A DNA stretch of 64,000 bases from Bin87 sp034423115 (GCA_034423115.1 DAOUJD010000058.1:1-64000); one strand, 5' to 3'. Numbered from the stretch's first letter, positions 41,779 to 51,123 are shown. The notes: generated by a model from the letters alone, not told the origin. Translations and numbers: made by a program.

Positions 41779-42537
41779 CTACTGCGCCGTCCACCCGCCG
41801 TCAACCACGACTTCGCTGCCGGTGACAAAGGCGGATTCGTCCGACGCCAAGTACAACACTGCATGGGCAACTTCTTCCGGTTCTCCGTACCGGCCCATGG
41901 GGATCCGCGCCAGCATCATCGCGAGCCGCTCCGGATCGTCCCGGCCGGCCTTGGTCATCTCCGTCGTGATCGGGCCCGGATGCACCGAGTTGACCCTGAT
42001 CCCGTCGCCCGCGTACTGAAGGGCCGCGGCTTTCGTGAGGATGCGAACCCCTCCCTTGGCGGTTTGATAGGCTGCCCCGTTGTATGGCACGGCGACGATT
42101 CCCAATTGCGATGAAATGTTGATGATGGAACCGCCACCGCCGTCCTTCATCGCCGGAATCGCCGCCCGAGTCCCCAAGAATACGCCCTTGAGATTCACGT
42201 CGATGGTCCGGTCCCACAGTTCCACCGGTTCCTCGTGTATCTGGAACGGATTGCTGCCGATGCCGGCGTTGTTGACCAGCACGTTGAGTTTGCCGTATTG
42301 CGACAGGGCAAACACGACTGCATCATTCCAGTCCGTTTCGGAGGTTACATCCAGATGCCGGTAGAGGCACTGACCTCCTGCTGCCCGGACATCCGCTGCG
42401 GTCGCCTCGCCTTCCTCATCCAGGATGTCCCCGATTACGACCGATGCACCCTCCGCGGCAAACATCTGAGCCTCTGATGCTCCCATTCCTCGGGCTCCGC
42501 CACTGATAAGGGCTACCTTGCCGTCCATCCGTCCCAT
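41779..42537 (-). CDS. short-chain dehydrogenase/reductase
   Basis: The 252-residue product is a classical SDR: cofactor loop SGGARGMGASEAQ, NNAGIGSN, catalytic serine in NISSQLGIV and the catalytic pair in YQTAKGG. The C-terminus ends with the common VTGSEVVVDGGWTAQ. ATG 42537 is preceded by AAGGAGG at seven bases and gives the standard length; the longer frame to 42681 has no support. Substrate unknown; many relatives reduce 3-keto acyl or sugar ketones. Confidence 0.92.
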   Translation of the reverse strand: MGRMDGKVALISGGARGMGASEAQMFAAEGASVVIGDILDEEGEATAADVRAAGGQCLYRHLDVTSETDWNDAVVFALSQYGKLNVLVNNAGIGSNPFQIHEEPVELWDRTIDVNLKGVFLGTRAAIPAMKDGGGGSIINISSQLGIVAVPYNGAAYQTAKGGVRILTKAAALQYAGDGIRVNSVHPGPITTEMTKAGRDDPERLAMMLARIPMGRYGEPEEVAHAVLYLASDESAFVTGSEVVVDGGWTAQ

Positions 42538-42571
42538 GGCTTGACCTCCTTGTCTGTCATTGCAGGTTTGA

Positions 42572-43129
42572 TCACCGCCACATTCTACGGAATCGCCACG
42601 CGCCTTGGTCCGCAATCTCCACCATATACACGTCCGGATTCGTAAGGTTCGCCCAACCTTCGTATCCGAAAGATTCATCAATCGAGTTCAGCACGAGGCT
42701 CATAAGGTTCCCGTGGGTTACTACGGCTGGCAACTCACGTCGGCTTTTGAGCAGTTCCGTCAAGGCAGCCCACGCTCTCTCCAACGTCTCGCGGGCGGAT
42801 TCACCTCCTGGTCCTCGCAAATCCGGATCCACAAACGAGCGCCGGAGCGATTCGCGCCAGTTGTCCAACGGCGCGGCTGACAGAATTCTTTCATTCAGCC
42901 GGGCATCGACGTTGACGTCCAAACCCTTCGACAACGCCAAGGGCTGCGCGGTCTGTCCCGCGCGGACAAACGCGCTGGATACCACGCGATCCACCGGCTG
43001 GTCGGCCAGGAAACCCTTCAGGCGTTCAGCCTGCTCGATCCCTTCGGCTGTGAGCGCTGCGTCCGGAGATTGTCCCGATGCTTCGCAATGCCTTATCAGG
43101 ATCAGTCGTCGCGTTCCAACCACGGGCAT
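42572..43129 (-). CDS. histidine phosphatase family protein
   Basis: The 185-residue product has LILIRHCEASGQS, the RH(G/C)E motif with the phosphorylated histidine, LTAEGIEQAERLKGFLAD, VVSSAFVRAGQTAQPLA and the second histidine in VVTHGNLMSLVL. That is the phosphoglycerate-mutase-like phosphatase pattern. ATG 43129 gives a normal start but lacks a clear ribosome binding site. It follows the permease gene (stop at 43161) by 31 bases. Substrate unknown. Confidence 0.87.
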   Translation of the reverse strand: MPVVGTRRLILIRHCEASGQSPDAALTAEGIEQAERLKGFLADQPVDRVVSSAFVRAGQTAQPLALSKGLDVNVDARLNERILSAAPLDNWRESLRRSFVDPDLRGPGGESARETLERAWAALTELLKSRRELPAVVTHGNLMSLVLNSIDESFGYEGWANLTNPDVYMVEIADQGAWRFRRMWR

Positions 43130-43160
43130 ATTCAATGGTTCGACCCGACGTTTGGGCCGA

Positions 43161-44900
43161 TCAACCGGCGGCGGCCACAGTAACCGTGATGATGTCGATT
43201 CCGTGGTATTTCTGGTGCCTGACCGAGGAGGCATAGTGTCGCAACAGCCGGAACGACACCTCATTCTCGTCCGGAATCGCGGGCAGGTCGCTCAAGTAGG
43301 ACAGCCGGTCCTCCATGTTCTCCCCTTCCAAAGCCGTCGCAAATTCCATCTCGATGTTGGCGCCGTCTGTGCGGGTAGATAAGACCAGTCGCCGCGGCTG
43401 CCCGCTGGTGACCTCGTCTTCCTCTTGCCTCAGGATTGCCACCGTTTCCTCACCGGCCGCCAGCAGTCGGTCTGTCGCGCCCGGATTCCACCTCGCACGG
43501 GAGGCGAAAGCGCGCAGGAATTGGTCGATTCGCGCCGGGGCGTCCTCGTCGAGGGCGACTTGCAAACGTCGCGACCTCCGGCGGGACAACTCGACAAATG
43601 CCATCATCGCCACCGCCACGATGGCCCCGGAGGTCATCCCATTGCCCAGCAACACACCCAGGAAACCGTCCCCCAGCAACGCCGGGAAAATCACCTTGTT
43701 TTGGAAACCGACACCGATCCAGAAAGCCAGGCCCACAATCACGGCTTTCCGATGATCCAGCCCGTCCCGAATGACAATGTTCATCCCCTGCACAAACAAG
43801 AGCGTGATCAAAACCGTGCCGTAGCCCGCTATCACCGGCGCGGGTATCGCGATCAACAGCGCCGAAATCTTGGGAAAGAACGCTATCGCTATGAAAATTG
43901 CACCGATCACGACGCCCACACGCCGCGCCGCGATACCCGTAACTTCCGCCAGGGCAACGCTGGTTGAATAGGTCGTATTCGGCACTGTCCCGGTCAACCC
44001 GGAGAGCAGGTTGCCCACCCCATCCGCGTTGAGGGCCCCCTGGACCACCCGAAAATCGGTGGCTCGTGGATTGCGCCGGGACACCCGCTGAATGGCCACG
44101 CCGTCGCCGATTGTTTCTATCGCGCCCACCAGCGTCACCACCACAAACGCGGGGAGGAGCGCCAAAAACGCGACTCCGGGCGTCAGGTCCCAACCGGGCC
44201 AGGCCTGGAACGCCACACCGAACCAGGGGGCGTCAATCACGTACTGAAAGTCGTACATGCCGAACGGCACCGACGCGACGCATCCCGCGATAATGCCAAT
44301 CAACGGCGCCCATATCCGCAATGCCGGAGGTGCGCGGAGGACCAGGACGACCACGACAACCACCGCGACCACCGCCACGATTGGCGCGCCGGACACACCC
44401 ACGTGCTCCGGAACGTCGGTAAGCATGTCGAACAGAATCGGCATGACGGTCGCGGCGATCAGCATGATGACCGTCCCGGTTACAACCGGGGTAAAGATCC
44501 GCCGCAACCACGACAGGCGCGCCGCCAGCGCGAACTGGAACAGTGAAGAAACCACCACCAGGCTGGCCATCAATGCCGGGCCGCCCTGCATCAAAGCCGC
44601 CGCGCACACCGCGATGAACGCGCCCGATGTCCCCATCATCAGAATGTGGCCCGATCCGATCCTCCAGACTCGTACGGCCTGAAGGATGGTCGTGATGCCG
44701 CTGATGAGCAATGCGCCGAACACCGCCCACGCCAAACTGGGTTCGGGTTGCCCCGCGATGCGGAACACAATCAAGACGCCCAGGACCACCCCGCCAATAA
44801 TCGACAGGGATGCCTGGACGCCGGCGCCTAATGTAATGAGTAACGGGGGATTTTCGTCGGGTTCGTAGCGAACGTTTTCGTTTATCTGTGATTGCGCCAA
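43161..44900 (-). CDS. NCS2-family purine/pyrimidine permease with extra C-terminal domain
   Basis: The 579-residue protein is an NCS2/SLC23 uracil-xanthine-type permease over residues 1-445, with about 12-14 membrane segments, GSGHILMMGTSGAFIAVCAA near the first half-site and VGAIETIGDGVAIQRVSRR as the conserved motif; substrate uptake across the inner membrane is expected. Residues from about 455 are soluble: RIDQFLRAFASRARWNPG, LLAAGEETVAILRQEE, VSFRLLRHYASSVRHQKYHG. This tail resembles a histidine-kinase-like ATPase (RsbW-type) without the glycine motifs of the ATP site. Ordinary permeases of this family end near residue 450, so the tail is an added domain. Its identity is an inference. 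Confidence 0.85.
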   Translation of the reverse strand: MAQSQINENVRYEPDENPPLLITLGAGVQASLSIIGGVVLGVLIVFRIAGQPEPSLAWAVFGALLISGITTILQAVRVWRIGSGHILMMGTSGAFIAVCAAALMQGGPALMASLVVVSSLFQFALAARLSWLRRIFTPVVTGTVIMLIAATVMPILFDMLTDVPEHVGVSGAPIVAVVAVVVVVVLVLRAPPALRIWAPLIGIIAGCVASVPFGMYDFQYVIDAPWFGVAFQAWPGWDLTPGVAFLALLPAFVVVTLVGAIETIGDGVAIQRVSRRNPRATDFRVVQGALNADGVGNLLSGLTGTVPNTTYSTSVALAEVTGIAARRVGVVIGAIFIAIAFFPKISALLIAIPAPVIAGYGTVLITLLFVQGMNIVIRDGLDHRKAVIVGLAFWIGVGFQNKVIFPALLGDGFLGVLLGNGMTSGAIVAVAMMAFVELSRRRSRRLQVALDEDAPARIDQFLRAFASRARWNPGATDRLLAAGEETVAILRQEEDEVTSGQPRRLVLSTRTDGANIEMEFATALEGENMEDRLSYLSDLPAIPDENEVSFRLLRHYASSVRHQKYHGIDIITVTVAAAG

Positions 44901-45091
44901 AGTAATCTCTCGTAGTTAAGCAATTATGGGCAACAAACTTTTACCGCACACATTAGCATGAAAAAGACCCTGCTACGACATATCTGACCAGTTTATTCAG
45001 GAACAATCGCTACAACGGAAATCCCAGCCACATTTGAATGACGAGAGTAGGAAAGTGTCTCTTGAATCGATGGATGGCTACCGGCTCGCCT
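44901..45091. other. intergenic, nothing recognised
   Basis: A 191-base gap between two minus-strand genes, AT-richer than its surroundings. It presumably holds the permease promoter. No repeat or convincing box was seen. Confidence 0.4.
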
Positions 45092-45571
45092 TCACAATTT
45101 ATCGAACCCGCGCCAACCCGGCAGGGCCGCCGCCTGCTGGATCCAATCCGTCATTTGTGGTTCGTCCATGTGGCCGTCCTCGTAGATATGGAAGTACCGG
45201 GTGTCCTTATCTTTGGACTCAACTGGAGGAAGGGGATCAAGCGACCCGCCGTTGAGGAAGGTCACCTTCACGTAGCGAGTGAAAACGTGGTAGCTCAGGA
45301 ACCACCCTTGATCCTCCACGCCATAGAAGGGTGAGTTCCAGCGCACGGCTTTCCGTACGTCGGGCACGGTGCGCACGATGAGGTCGTCCAGCCGACGCCC
45401 CACGTCGCTCTTCCAACCCGGCATCGCGGAGATGTAAGCCTGAACGGGAGCGTCTCCGTCAGCCTTGGCGATTTGCGGATTCCCGCCTGATAGAAGCACG
45501 ACCCCGCTGCCGGACTTATCGCCCGCCTGGGTCGGCTTTTTCGTTGCCTTTCTCGTAATTCTGCCAGCCAT
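45092..45571 (-). CDS. DUF1801 domain protein
   Basis: The 159-residue protein has a lysine-rich start and then the DUF1801 (YdhG-like) pattern: VQAYISAMPGWKSDVGRRLD, VRKAVRWNSPFYGV, GWFLSYHVFTRYVKVTFLNG and YFHIYEDGHMDEPQMTDWIQ. The family has a small alpha/beta fold of unknown activity. It is single-gene and next to the tRNA-Met. The start has no outstanding ribosome binding site. Confidence 0.85.
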   Translation of the reverse strand: MAGRITRKATKKPTQAGDKSGSGVVLLSGGNPQIAKADGDAPVQAYISAMPGWKSDVGRRLDDLIVRTVPDVRKAVRWNSPFYGVEDQGWFLSYHVFTRYVKVTFLNGGSLDPLPPVESKDKDTRYFHIYEDGHMDEPQMTDWIQQAAALPGWRGFDKL

Positions 45572-45643
45572 GCCCGTGAATCCTGCACTGTGTTAGTTGC
45601 AACCTGGTCCGACCCGCCAAGGACGCAAGAGGCTAGGGTGGAA

Positions 45644-45718
45644 TGGTGGGCCCGACAGGGTTCGAACCTGTGACCTGCCGATTATGAGTCGGACGCTCTA
45701 CCACTGAGCTACGGGCCC
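45644..45718 (-). tRNA. tRNA-Met (anticodon CAT)
   Basis: On the minus strand GGGCCCG pairs with CGGGCCC and is followed by ACCA (encoded). The D arm is GCTC-AGTGGTA-GAGC, the anticodon loop CTCATAA gives CAT, and the T loop is TTCGAAC. The first acceptor pair is a normal G-C, so this is not the initiator; elongator Met is likelier than the lysidine-type Ile, which cannot be excluded. Confidence 0.9.
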
Positions 45719-45765
45719 CGGACAATATCCAGAGTATGCCCGGTCACCAGAATCGTCAACGGAAA

Positions 45766-47118
45766 TCAGAGTCCCAAACGTAGCCGGTATTCCGGGTCCC
45801 ACTCTGCCAACTGTTTTCTTTCCACCAGTTCCTGCGGCTCCAGTGCGGGAGATGGTTCCCCTGTTGTGGGCACCTCTGTGATGATGGATTGCTCTTCCCA
45901 CTGAGCCACCTGTTCCGCCGGCTTGCCCAGGAGCGCTTCTAGGAGCGGTCGGTTGTCCTGACCGAACATCGGCGCTGGGCCTCTCACTTTCAACGGTGTC
46001 TTGGACATCCGGTACGGCCGGCCCATGATAATGCGCGTGCCCATGTCACGCTCTTCGGGAAACTCCACGCGCTCCAGGAAATTGCGGCTCCGGTAATGCG
46101 GGTCGAAATGCACGTCTTTCCCGCTCAATACCGGCCCGGACGCGATTCCCACAGACTGCAACCGGTGCATCAGGTCGTACTTTTCGAAGCAACGTGTCCA
46201 ATTGGCGACTGCGTAATCGATCTCGTCGTGATTCTGCTGCCGCCCGCGCAGCGTCCCAAACCGTGGGTCGCTCGCCAGATCTCCTCGCTCCATCAGGTTG
46301 CACAACGCAAGCCACTGTTCGAGGTCGGCCACCGACAGGGCGATCCATTCATCGTCTCCCTGCGCGGGATAGGCTCCCTGCGGCGCCCGGTACGGGTGGC
46401 GGTTGCCGATGCGTCCGCCCTCTCTGCCGTTGACCATGGCGTCCATCAGATATTCGGACAGGAACATGACGCCCGCCTGGTACATGCCGATATCGACCCA
46501 TTGGCCCTGGCCCGTCCGGTTGCGATAGCGCAGCGCTGACCCTATGGCGAACATCGCGCTCCAGGTGGACAGGAAATCGACAAAAGACCTGCCCGCCTTG
46601 GACGGTTCGTCGTTCTGGTAACCGGTCACCCAGCAGTGACCGTGCGTCCCCTCCTGCGTGGTGGCTTGCGCCGGGTAGGACGAGTACGGCCCGTCACCAT
46701 GCCCGTAGCCGGTATTGGATACCATGATGATATCGGGACGGAGTTTGCGCAGATTGGGGTAGTCAAGCCCCCACCGCCGCATGACTCGCGGCGTAAAATT
46801 CTCCATCACCACGTCGCTGACCAATACCATTTCGCGGAAGATTTCCCGTCCTTCCTCCGTCGACATGTCGAGCACCAGGGACCGTTTCCCACGGTTGAGC
46901 AACTGGTAAGTGGACGGGCGATTCCACCAGTCCTCGCCGGGGTCATTATCGGGAAACGTTCCGTAGAGTCCCCCGCCGCGGGTGATGTCGGGTCGCCCGG
47001 GACCCTCAATTTTGATCACCTCGGCGCCCAGATCGGCCAATTGACCGCCGGTGTACGGCAGCGCAAACACGTAAGTGGAATCCAGGACGCGAATCCCTTC
47101 GAGGGGCAGAGTCGTCAT
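45766..47118 (-). CDS. family III CoA-transferase (CaiB/BaiF)
   Basis: The 450-residue protein has the family marks LEGIRVLDSTYVFALPYTGG, LGAEVIKIEGPGRPD, NRGKRSLVLDMSTEEG and VVMENFTPRVMRRWG. The presumed catalytic aspartate is Asp181 in SFVDFLSTWSAMFAIG. It follows its neighbour at 47136-48329 after 17 bases on the same strand, so they form an operon, as seen for two-component family III enzymes. The C-terminus is longer than average. Substrate unknown. Confidence 0.9.
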   Translation of the reverse strand: MTTLPLEGIRVLDSTYVFALPYTGGQLADLGAEVIKIEGPGRPDITRGGGLYGTFPDNDPGEDWWNRPSTYQLLNRGKRSLVLDMSTEEGREIFREMVLVSDVVMENFTPRVMRRWGLDYPNLRKLRPDIIMVSNTGYGHGDGPYSSYPAQATTQEGTHGHCWVTGYQNDEPSKAGRSFVDFLSTWSAMFAIGSALRYRNRTGQGQWVDIGMYQAGVMFLSEYLMDAMVNGREGGRIGNRHPYRAPQGAYPAQGDDEWIALSVADLEQWLALCNLMERGDLASDPRFGTLRGRQQNHDEIDYAVANWTRCFEKYDLMHRLQSVGIASGPVLSGKDVHFDPHYRSRNFLERVEFPEERDMGTRIIMGRPYRMSKTPLKVRGPAPMFGQDNRPLLEALLGKPAEQVAQWEEQSIITEVPTTGEPSPALEPQELVERKQLAEWDPEYRLRLGL

Positions 47119-47135
47119 AGCGGGGATACTCCCAA

Positions 47136-48329
47136 TCAGATAACGCCCGTTTGCCGCATCACCGACAGTTCATCGGCGCTGTAGCCGAGTCCCTCTCCGA
47201 ACACTTCGGAATTGTGCTGGCCAAGGGTGGGCGCGGGCATGCGTAGCTGATAGCCGGCCGGCGTCATGCGGAACAGTTCTGCCGGGACTTTGACCTTGCC
47301 GATCACCGGATGCTCGGTTTCGCGGTAAAAGTGCCGTGATTCCAGCTGAGGGCAGACGGCCAGTTCAGAGGGGGTCTGCACCAGGCCGAATAGCATCCGT
47401 TTTTCGGCGGCGTTGGGAAACAGCTCCCATTTTTCACGGTCCCGGATGGCGTCCAGCACCACCTGATCCATGGCCGGCCCGTTGCGGACCCGCTGTGCTC
47501 GGTCGGCGAAACGAGGTTCCAACAGCTCGGGGGCTCGGAAAAAGTCGGCGATGTCATCCCAGGTCGCACCGCCACCGGCTTGCACGATGATCCACCCGTC
47601 CTTGCATGGCATCGGGTTTTCCCACATCGTCCCGTCTGCCCGTCGAATCTGGACGCCACCGATAAACGGGTAGATGGTTTGCGTCGCCATCATGGTGGAC
47701 GCCACGCATTCCGTCACCGATACGTCAACGTGCTGGCCCACTCCATGCCGGTCCTGGGCGAACAGCGCCATGGCCGTCGCTCCCGCTCCAAACAAGCCAC
47801 CCTGATATTGGGCCTGAAATCCTCCGTGCTTCAACGGCGGCCGACCCTGAACGCCGCTGATGCCCATCACCATGCCCATCGCGTACGAAACGATCTCCTC
47901 ACCGGCGTATTGGCTGTATGGACCGCTCTGGCCGAAGGGGGTTATAGATGTCATCACGACCTGCTGATTGATCCCGGCCATATCGTCGTAACCCAGGCCC
48001 AGATCGTCCAGGTATCCGGGCGTATAACTTTCAATCACCAGATCTACATGGGGAATCAATTCTTTCAGCAGCCGACGGCCCCCGGCAGACTGTATGTCGA
48101 GCGTGACCCCTTTCTTGTTCAGGTTCAGTATCAGGAAGAAAAGGCTTTTTTCCGGGTCAGGGTCGTCGTGATAGAACGGCCCCACGCGGCGCATGGCGGA
48201 CCCTGTGGGCGGCTCAATCTTCAGGACATCGGCGCCGTAATCAGCCAATAGCCGGCCACAAAAGGACCCGGCGATGTCCTCGCTCAGGTCCAGAACCTTC
48301 ACGCCTGTGAGTGGGCCGCCAAAGTCCAT
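47136..48329 (-). CDS. family III CoA-transferase paralogue, catalytic aspartate replaced
   Basis: The 397-residue protein shares LTGVKVLDLSEDIAGSFCGR, YGADVLKIEPPTGS, NLNKKGVTLDIQ and VIESYTPGYLDDLG with family III CoA-transferases. Where the aspartate that forms the acyl anhydride should stand, it has glutamine (HGGFQAQYQGGLFGAG, Gln174). It is upstream in an operon with a paralogue that has the aspartate, which suggests a heteromeric pair with one catalytic and one structural subunit. ATG 48329 is preferred; earlier codons do not match the family. Weak AGGGG six bases ahead. Confidence 0.83.
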   Translation of the reverse strand: MDFGGPLTGVKVLDLSEDIAGSFCGRLLADYGADVLKIEPPTGSAMRRVGPFYHDDPDPEKSLFFLILNLNKKGVTLDIQSAGGRRLLKELIPHVDLVIESYTPGYLDDLGLGYDDMAGINQQVVMTSITPFGQSGPYSQYAGEEIVSYAMGMVMGISGVQGRPPLKHGGFQAQYQGGLFGAGATAMALFAQDRHGVGQHVDVSVTECVASTMMATQTIYPFIGGVQIRRADGTMWENPMPCKDGWIIVQAGGGATWDDIADFFRAPELLEPRFADRAQRVRNGPAMDQVVLDAIRDREKWELFPNAAEKRMLFGLVQTPSELAVCPQLESRHFYRETEHPVIGKVKVPAELFRMTPAGYQLRMPAPTLGQHNSEVFGEGLGYSADELSVMRQTGVI

Positions 48330-49111
48330 AAAGCCCCTGCCAACTTCCCAACGATGTCCGGGTTCCTTTGTATGAAGTGTGGGGATTGTATCCCAAGCCG
48401 TGAACGCTCGCAATTTGAGCATCATTCAAAAGCGGGGCCATTCGATTATTGCTCGGCGGATGGGTAATCCGCTCATTTTGTCCCTTGCCACCGCCATGGA
48501 AAAATCGAATAAGTCTATGACACCCGCCCGTTGCCCACATGCGCACCCACGTTCTATCCTAACCATGTCAGGTTCCCCGCTCGGCTTCGAGAACCGGGCG
48601 GGGTCGGCCGCATCGCATGCAGCGGCAAGCCACCAAACTACTCAACATGGCGAGGTGTCAAAAAGGTTCGGGTCGATCAACGGCCTGTCGGTTACCCAAA
48701 AGCAGAATAAGGTTCCCAAGGAGCCTAGAATCGTCTTTTTCCGCGATCAAGCTCCCGGAACCCAGCGGGTGTTGCCACCGCCCCGTGCTCGCGCTGCCCC
48801 GGTATCATTGGCCGGCTGCCCGCGAGGACACGGAAGCCTAGGACGATATCTTTCTGCGCAAGCAAAAAACAGTGTTGGCCGTGCTCCGGCAACCGATCCG
48901 AACCACAACCTGACACCACAAAAAACTCAATCAACCACCCAAAAAGGAGAAAGCCAATCCAAACACTTGCCGACCAACGCGGCTTGCTCGTAGCTAATCA
49001 AATTACCCGATCGCTATCTTGTGAATCCTGTGTATCGATGTGAAGAAACCCCACTGGGACGTCGCAGGAAAGTCGGGGTAATGAGACCCCGTCATGGCCC
49101 GCCACGTCAAC
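48330..49111. other. gene-free divergent region
   Basis: About 780 bases with no supported gene. Long open frames exist, but the proteins have no hydrophobic core or domain pattern (rich in S, P, R, Q). A good promoter for the right-hand operon closes the region at 49112-49140. The promoter for the left-hand CoA-transferase operon should also be here. Confidence 0.5.
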
Positions 49112-49140
49112 TTGACATGCCTGTCATTCCCGCATAATCT
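49112..49140 (+). promoter_or_regulatory. consensus-like promoter of the DUF35-thiolase operon
   Basis: TTGACA (49112-49117) and TAATCT (49135-49140) are 17 bases apart. Transcription would start near 49147, about 60 bases before the ATG at 49209. The -35 is a perfect consensus. Confidence 0.65.
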
Positions 49141-49208
49141 TTGGCCTGCAAAATCATCCGATTCCGGCGCCATTTTTGGCACATAGTGCCGGCATTGAGG
49201 GGGAAACC

Positions 49209-49619
49209 ATGGTCAAACAGGGTGTCGTGCCTGACGATTTTAACAAGCCTTTCTTTGACGCCGCTAACGAAGGCCGTCTGGTGGTGCAGTCTTGCACTAA
49301 CTCCGACCGCCTGTATTTCCCGCCCCGTCCCGCCAGTGAAATCTGCGGCGAGGGTGAGAGCGTCGTCTGGAAGGAAATGAGCGGCAGGGGCACCATCTAC
49401 AACTACTGCGTAGTGTACGACTGCCCGGTGGCGTCCTTGAAAGAAGACCTCCCCTTCAACCTGGCCGTCATCATGCTGGACGAAGACCCCGGCATCCTGA
49501 TGTACTCCCACCTGCCGGGCGTCCCGCCCGACGAGGTTCCCGTAGGTGGCGCCGTCCGCGTCATCTTCGAGGAGACCGCCAACGGCCAGAAGGTTCCCGA
49601 GTGGGTGCTGGTCGAATAG
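49209..49619 (+). CDS. DUF35 OB-fold protein, zinc-ribbon cysteines mostly lost
   Basis: The 136-residue protein begins VKQGVVPDDFNKPFFDAANE and has the small N-terminal helix plus OB-fold of the DUF35 acyl-CoA-associated family: GRGTIYNYCVVYDCPV, LPFNLAVIMLDEDPGI, VGGAVRVIFEE. The rubredoxin-like ribbon normally has four cysteines; here only two remain (CTNSDRLYFPPRPASEIC), so zinc is probably not bound in the usual way. These proteins partner thiolases, and a thiolase-like gene follows. ATG 49209 has GAGGGGG ahead. Confidence 0.85.
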   Translation: MVKQGVVPDDFNKPFFDAANEGRLVVQSCTNSDRLYFPPRPASEICGEGESVVWKEMSGRGTIYNYCVVYDCPVASLKEDLPFNLAVIMLDEDPGILMYSHLPGVPPDEVPVGGAVRVIFEETANGQKVPEWVLVE

Positions 49620-49639
49620 GCGCGACCCGCGCCTGGTAA

Positions 49640-49679
49640 CCCCTTCTCCCCTGGCGGGAGAGGGCTGGGGTGAGGGGGA
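49640..49679. repeat. dispersed CTCTCCC...GGGAGAGG repeat
   Basis: CTTCTCCCCTGGCGGGAGAG followed by GGCTGGGGTGAGGGGG matches related copies at 51216-51278, 58908-58945 and 59616-59652. Each is a short hairpin followed by a purine-rich tail, always between genes. Confidence 0.65.
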
Positions 49680-49768
49680 AACCCCTCGCCACCCCACACG
49701 AAACCTGCAATGCAGAAGCGGCCTACCGGACACCCACTTTTAGAGTATGCAAAACTGAGGAGTGAGAT

Positions 49769-51100
49769 ATGACCACTCAAATGGCGCCAGAATCAATGTA
49801 CCGCTCCACCGAGGGCCTGGGAGTCTGGGAGCACCGGGGCAAGGTCGCCGCCGTTGGCATCGGCCACTCGCCCACCGCCCGCCGCTGGGACGGCCGAGTC
49901 GAAACCTCCGTGGGCGCGCAGAGCATCATGGCCTGCCGCCAGGCCATCGCGGATGCCGGCGTGGACCCCAGCGAGGTTGACGGCATCGTCCTCGTCCCTG
50001 TCACCACTACCGGCGCCCACTGGGACGCCAATACCCCCGTCCCTCAGGACGTGGTCAACGCCTTCAACCCCACCGACGACCCGTTGGACGGCATCGGCCA
50101 GCTCAGCTCTGAGTGGCTCCTGAAGAACATGCCGGAGCTTACCAACGTCAAGTTCACCATGTACGCCCCCGGCTGCATGTCCGCCGCCATCGTCATCGCC
50201 GCCCAGGCCGTCGGCGACGGCCTCGCCAGCACCTGCCTCGTGCTCAAAGGCTGGCACAACCTGGAGGGACGCTACAACCACGGCGGCATCTCCGCGGCCA
50301 ACGAGGTGCCCGGCTCGTTTGCGCTGAGCCCCGGCCGGACGCTGTGGGGCGCGCCTGGCTGCTTCGGCACGGCGTTGCAATTCGCCCAGTACTGCACCAA
50401 GTACGGCAAGCATCACGACATGATGGCCCCCTTCATGGAGAACTCCCGCCGCAACGGGCTGCTCTTCCCCGAAGGCTACTGGGCCCAGCATCGCCCCGAG
50501 CAGTTGCCGCCGGAGGACTATCTCTCCTCCCGCTGGATCGCCAAGCCGGCCAACCTGTTCGACAACGACATCCCCATCATGGCCTCGGCGGCCTACCTCT
50601 TCACCACCGCCGAGAAGGCCCAGGACATGGCCCAGAAGCCGGTTTACATCCTCGGCCACGCCTCCAGCCGCGGCACCCCCCGCAGCATCACCCCCACCCT
50701 GGAAGAGGTGGAAGCCGAGACCGCGTCCACCGGGCGCAAGATCTACGAAGCCGCCGGCATCACCGCCGACGACCTCTCCTTCGAGAACATGTACGACGGG
50801 TTCGCCCAGTTCCACCAGTTCCACATCGAGGGTCTGCGCTACCGTGGTATGCAGAACGGCGACGCACTGGACTTCTACCAGACCGACATCAGCATCGAAG
50901 GTCCCAATCCCATCCTGCCCAGCGGCGGCAACATCGGCAGCGGACGCAGCCGATTCTGGATGCACACCGACAGCATCCAGCAGATCCAGGGCCGCGCCGG
51001 CGCCCGGTCCTTGACCGGCGTCACGCCCGAAATCGGCGTGTCCGGCGGCCCCATGCCCCTGGGCGGCAACTTCACCGTCTGGAGCGCCACCCCCGACTAA
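49769..51100 (+). CDS. thiolase-family protein (lipid-transfer/thiolase-like)
   Basis: The 443-residue protein follows the thiolase fold: KVAAVGIGHSPTARRWDGR, ACRQAIADAGVDPSEVDGIV, MYAPGCMSAAIVIAAQAVGD with a candidate active-site cysteine, AGITADDLSFENMYDGFAQF, and SGGNIGSGRSRFWMH in place of the usual G-G-x-x-x-x-G-H-P. The catalytic histidine of that loop is lacking, as in the SCP2/lipid-transfer thiolase group that works with DUF35 proteins. GAGGAG stands six bases before ATG 49769. It probably handles a CoA ester in side-chain degradation, with its DUF35 partner at 49209. Confidence 0.83.
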   Translation: MTTQMAPESMYRSTEGLGVWEHRGKVAAVGIGHSPTARRWDGRVETSVGAQSIMACRQAIADAGVDPSEVDGIVLVPVTTTGAHWDANTPVPQDVVNAFNPTDDPLDGIGQLSSEWLLKNMPELTNVKFTMYAPGCMSAAIVIAAQAVGDGLASTCLVLKGWHNLEGRYNHGGISAANEVPGSFALSPGRTLWGAPGCFGTALQFAQYCTKYGKHHDMMAPFMENSRRNGLLFPEGYWAQHRPEQLPPEDYLSSRWIAKPANLFDNDIPIMASAAYLFTTAEKAQDMAQKPVYILGHASSRGTPRSITPTLEEVEAETASTGRKIYEAAGITADDLSFENMYDGFAQFHQFHIEGLRYRGMQNGDALDFYQTDISIEGPNPILPSGGNIGSGRSRFWMHTDSIQQIQGRAGARSLTGVTPEIGVSGGPMPLGGNFTVWSATPD

Positions 51101-51123
51101 TCCCCCCGCTCACGACCAATCCC

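Noticed and set aside
48379..48993. 204-residue open frame in the gap before the DUF35 gene
   Set aside because: Composition is low-complexity (S, P, Q, R), no start signal and no domain; probably chance in GC-rich DNA.
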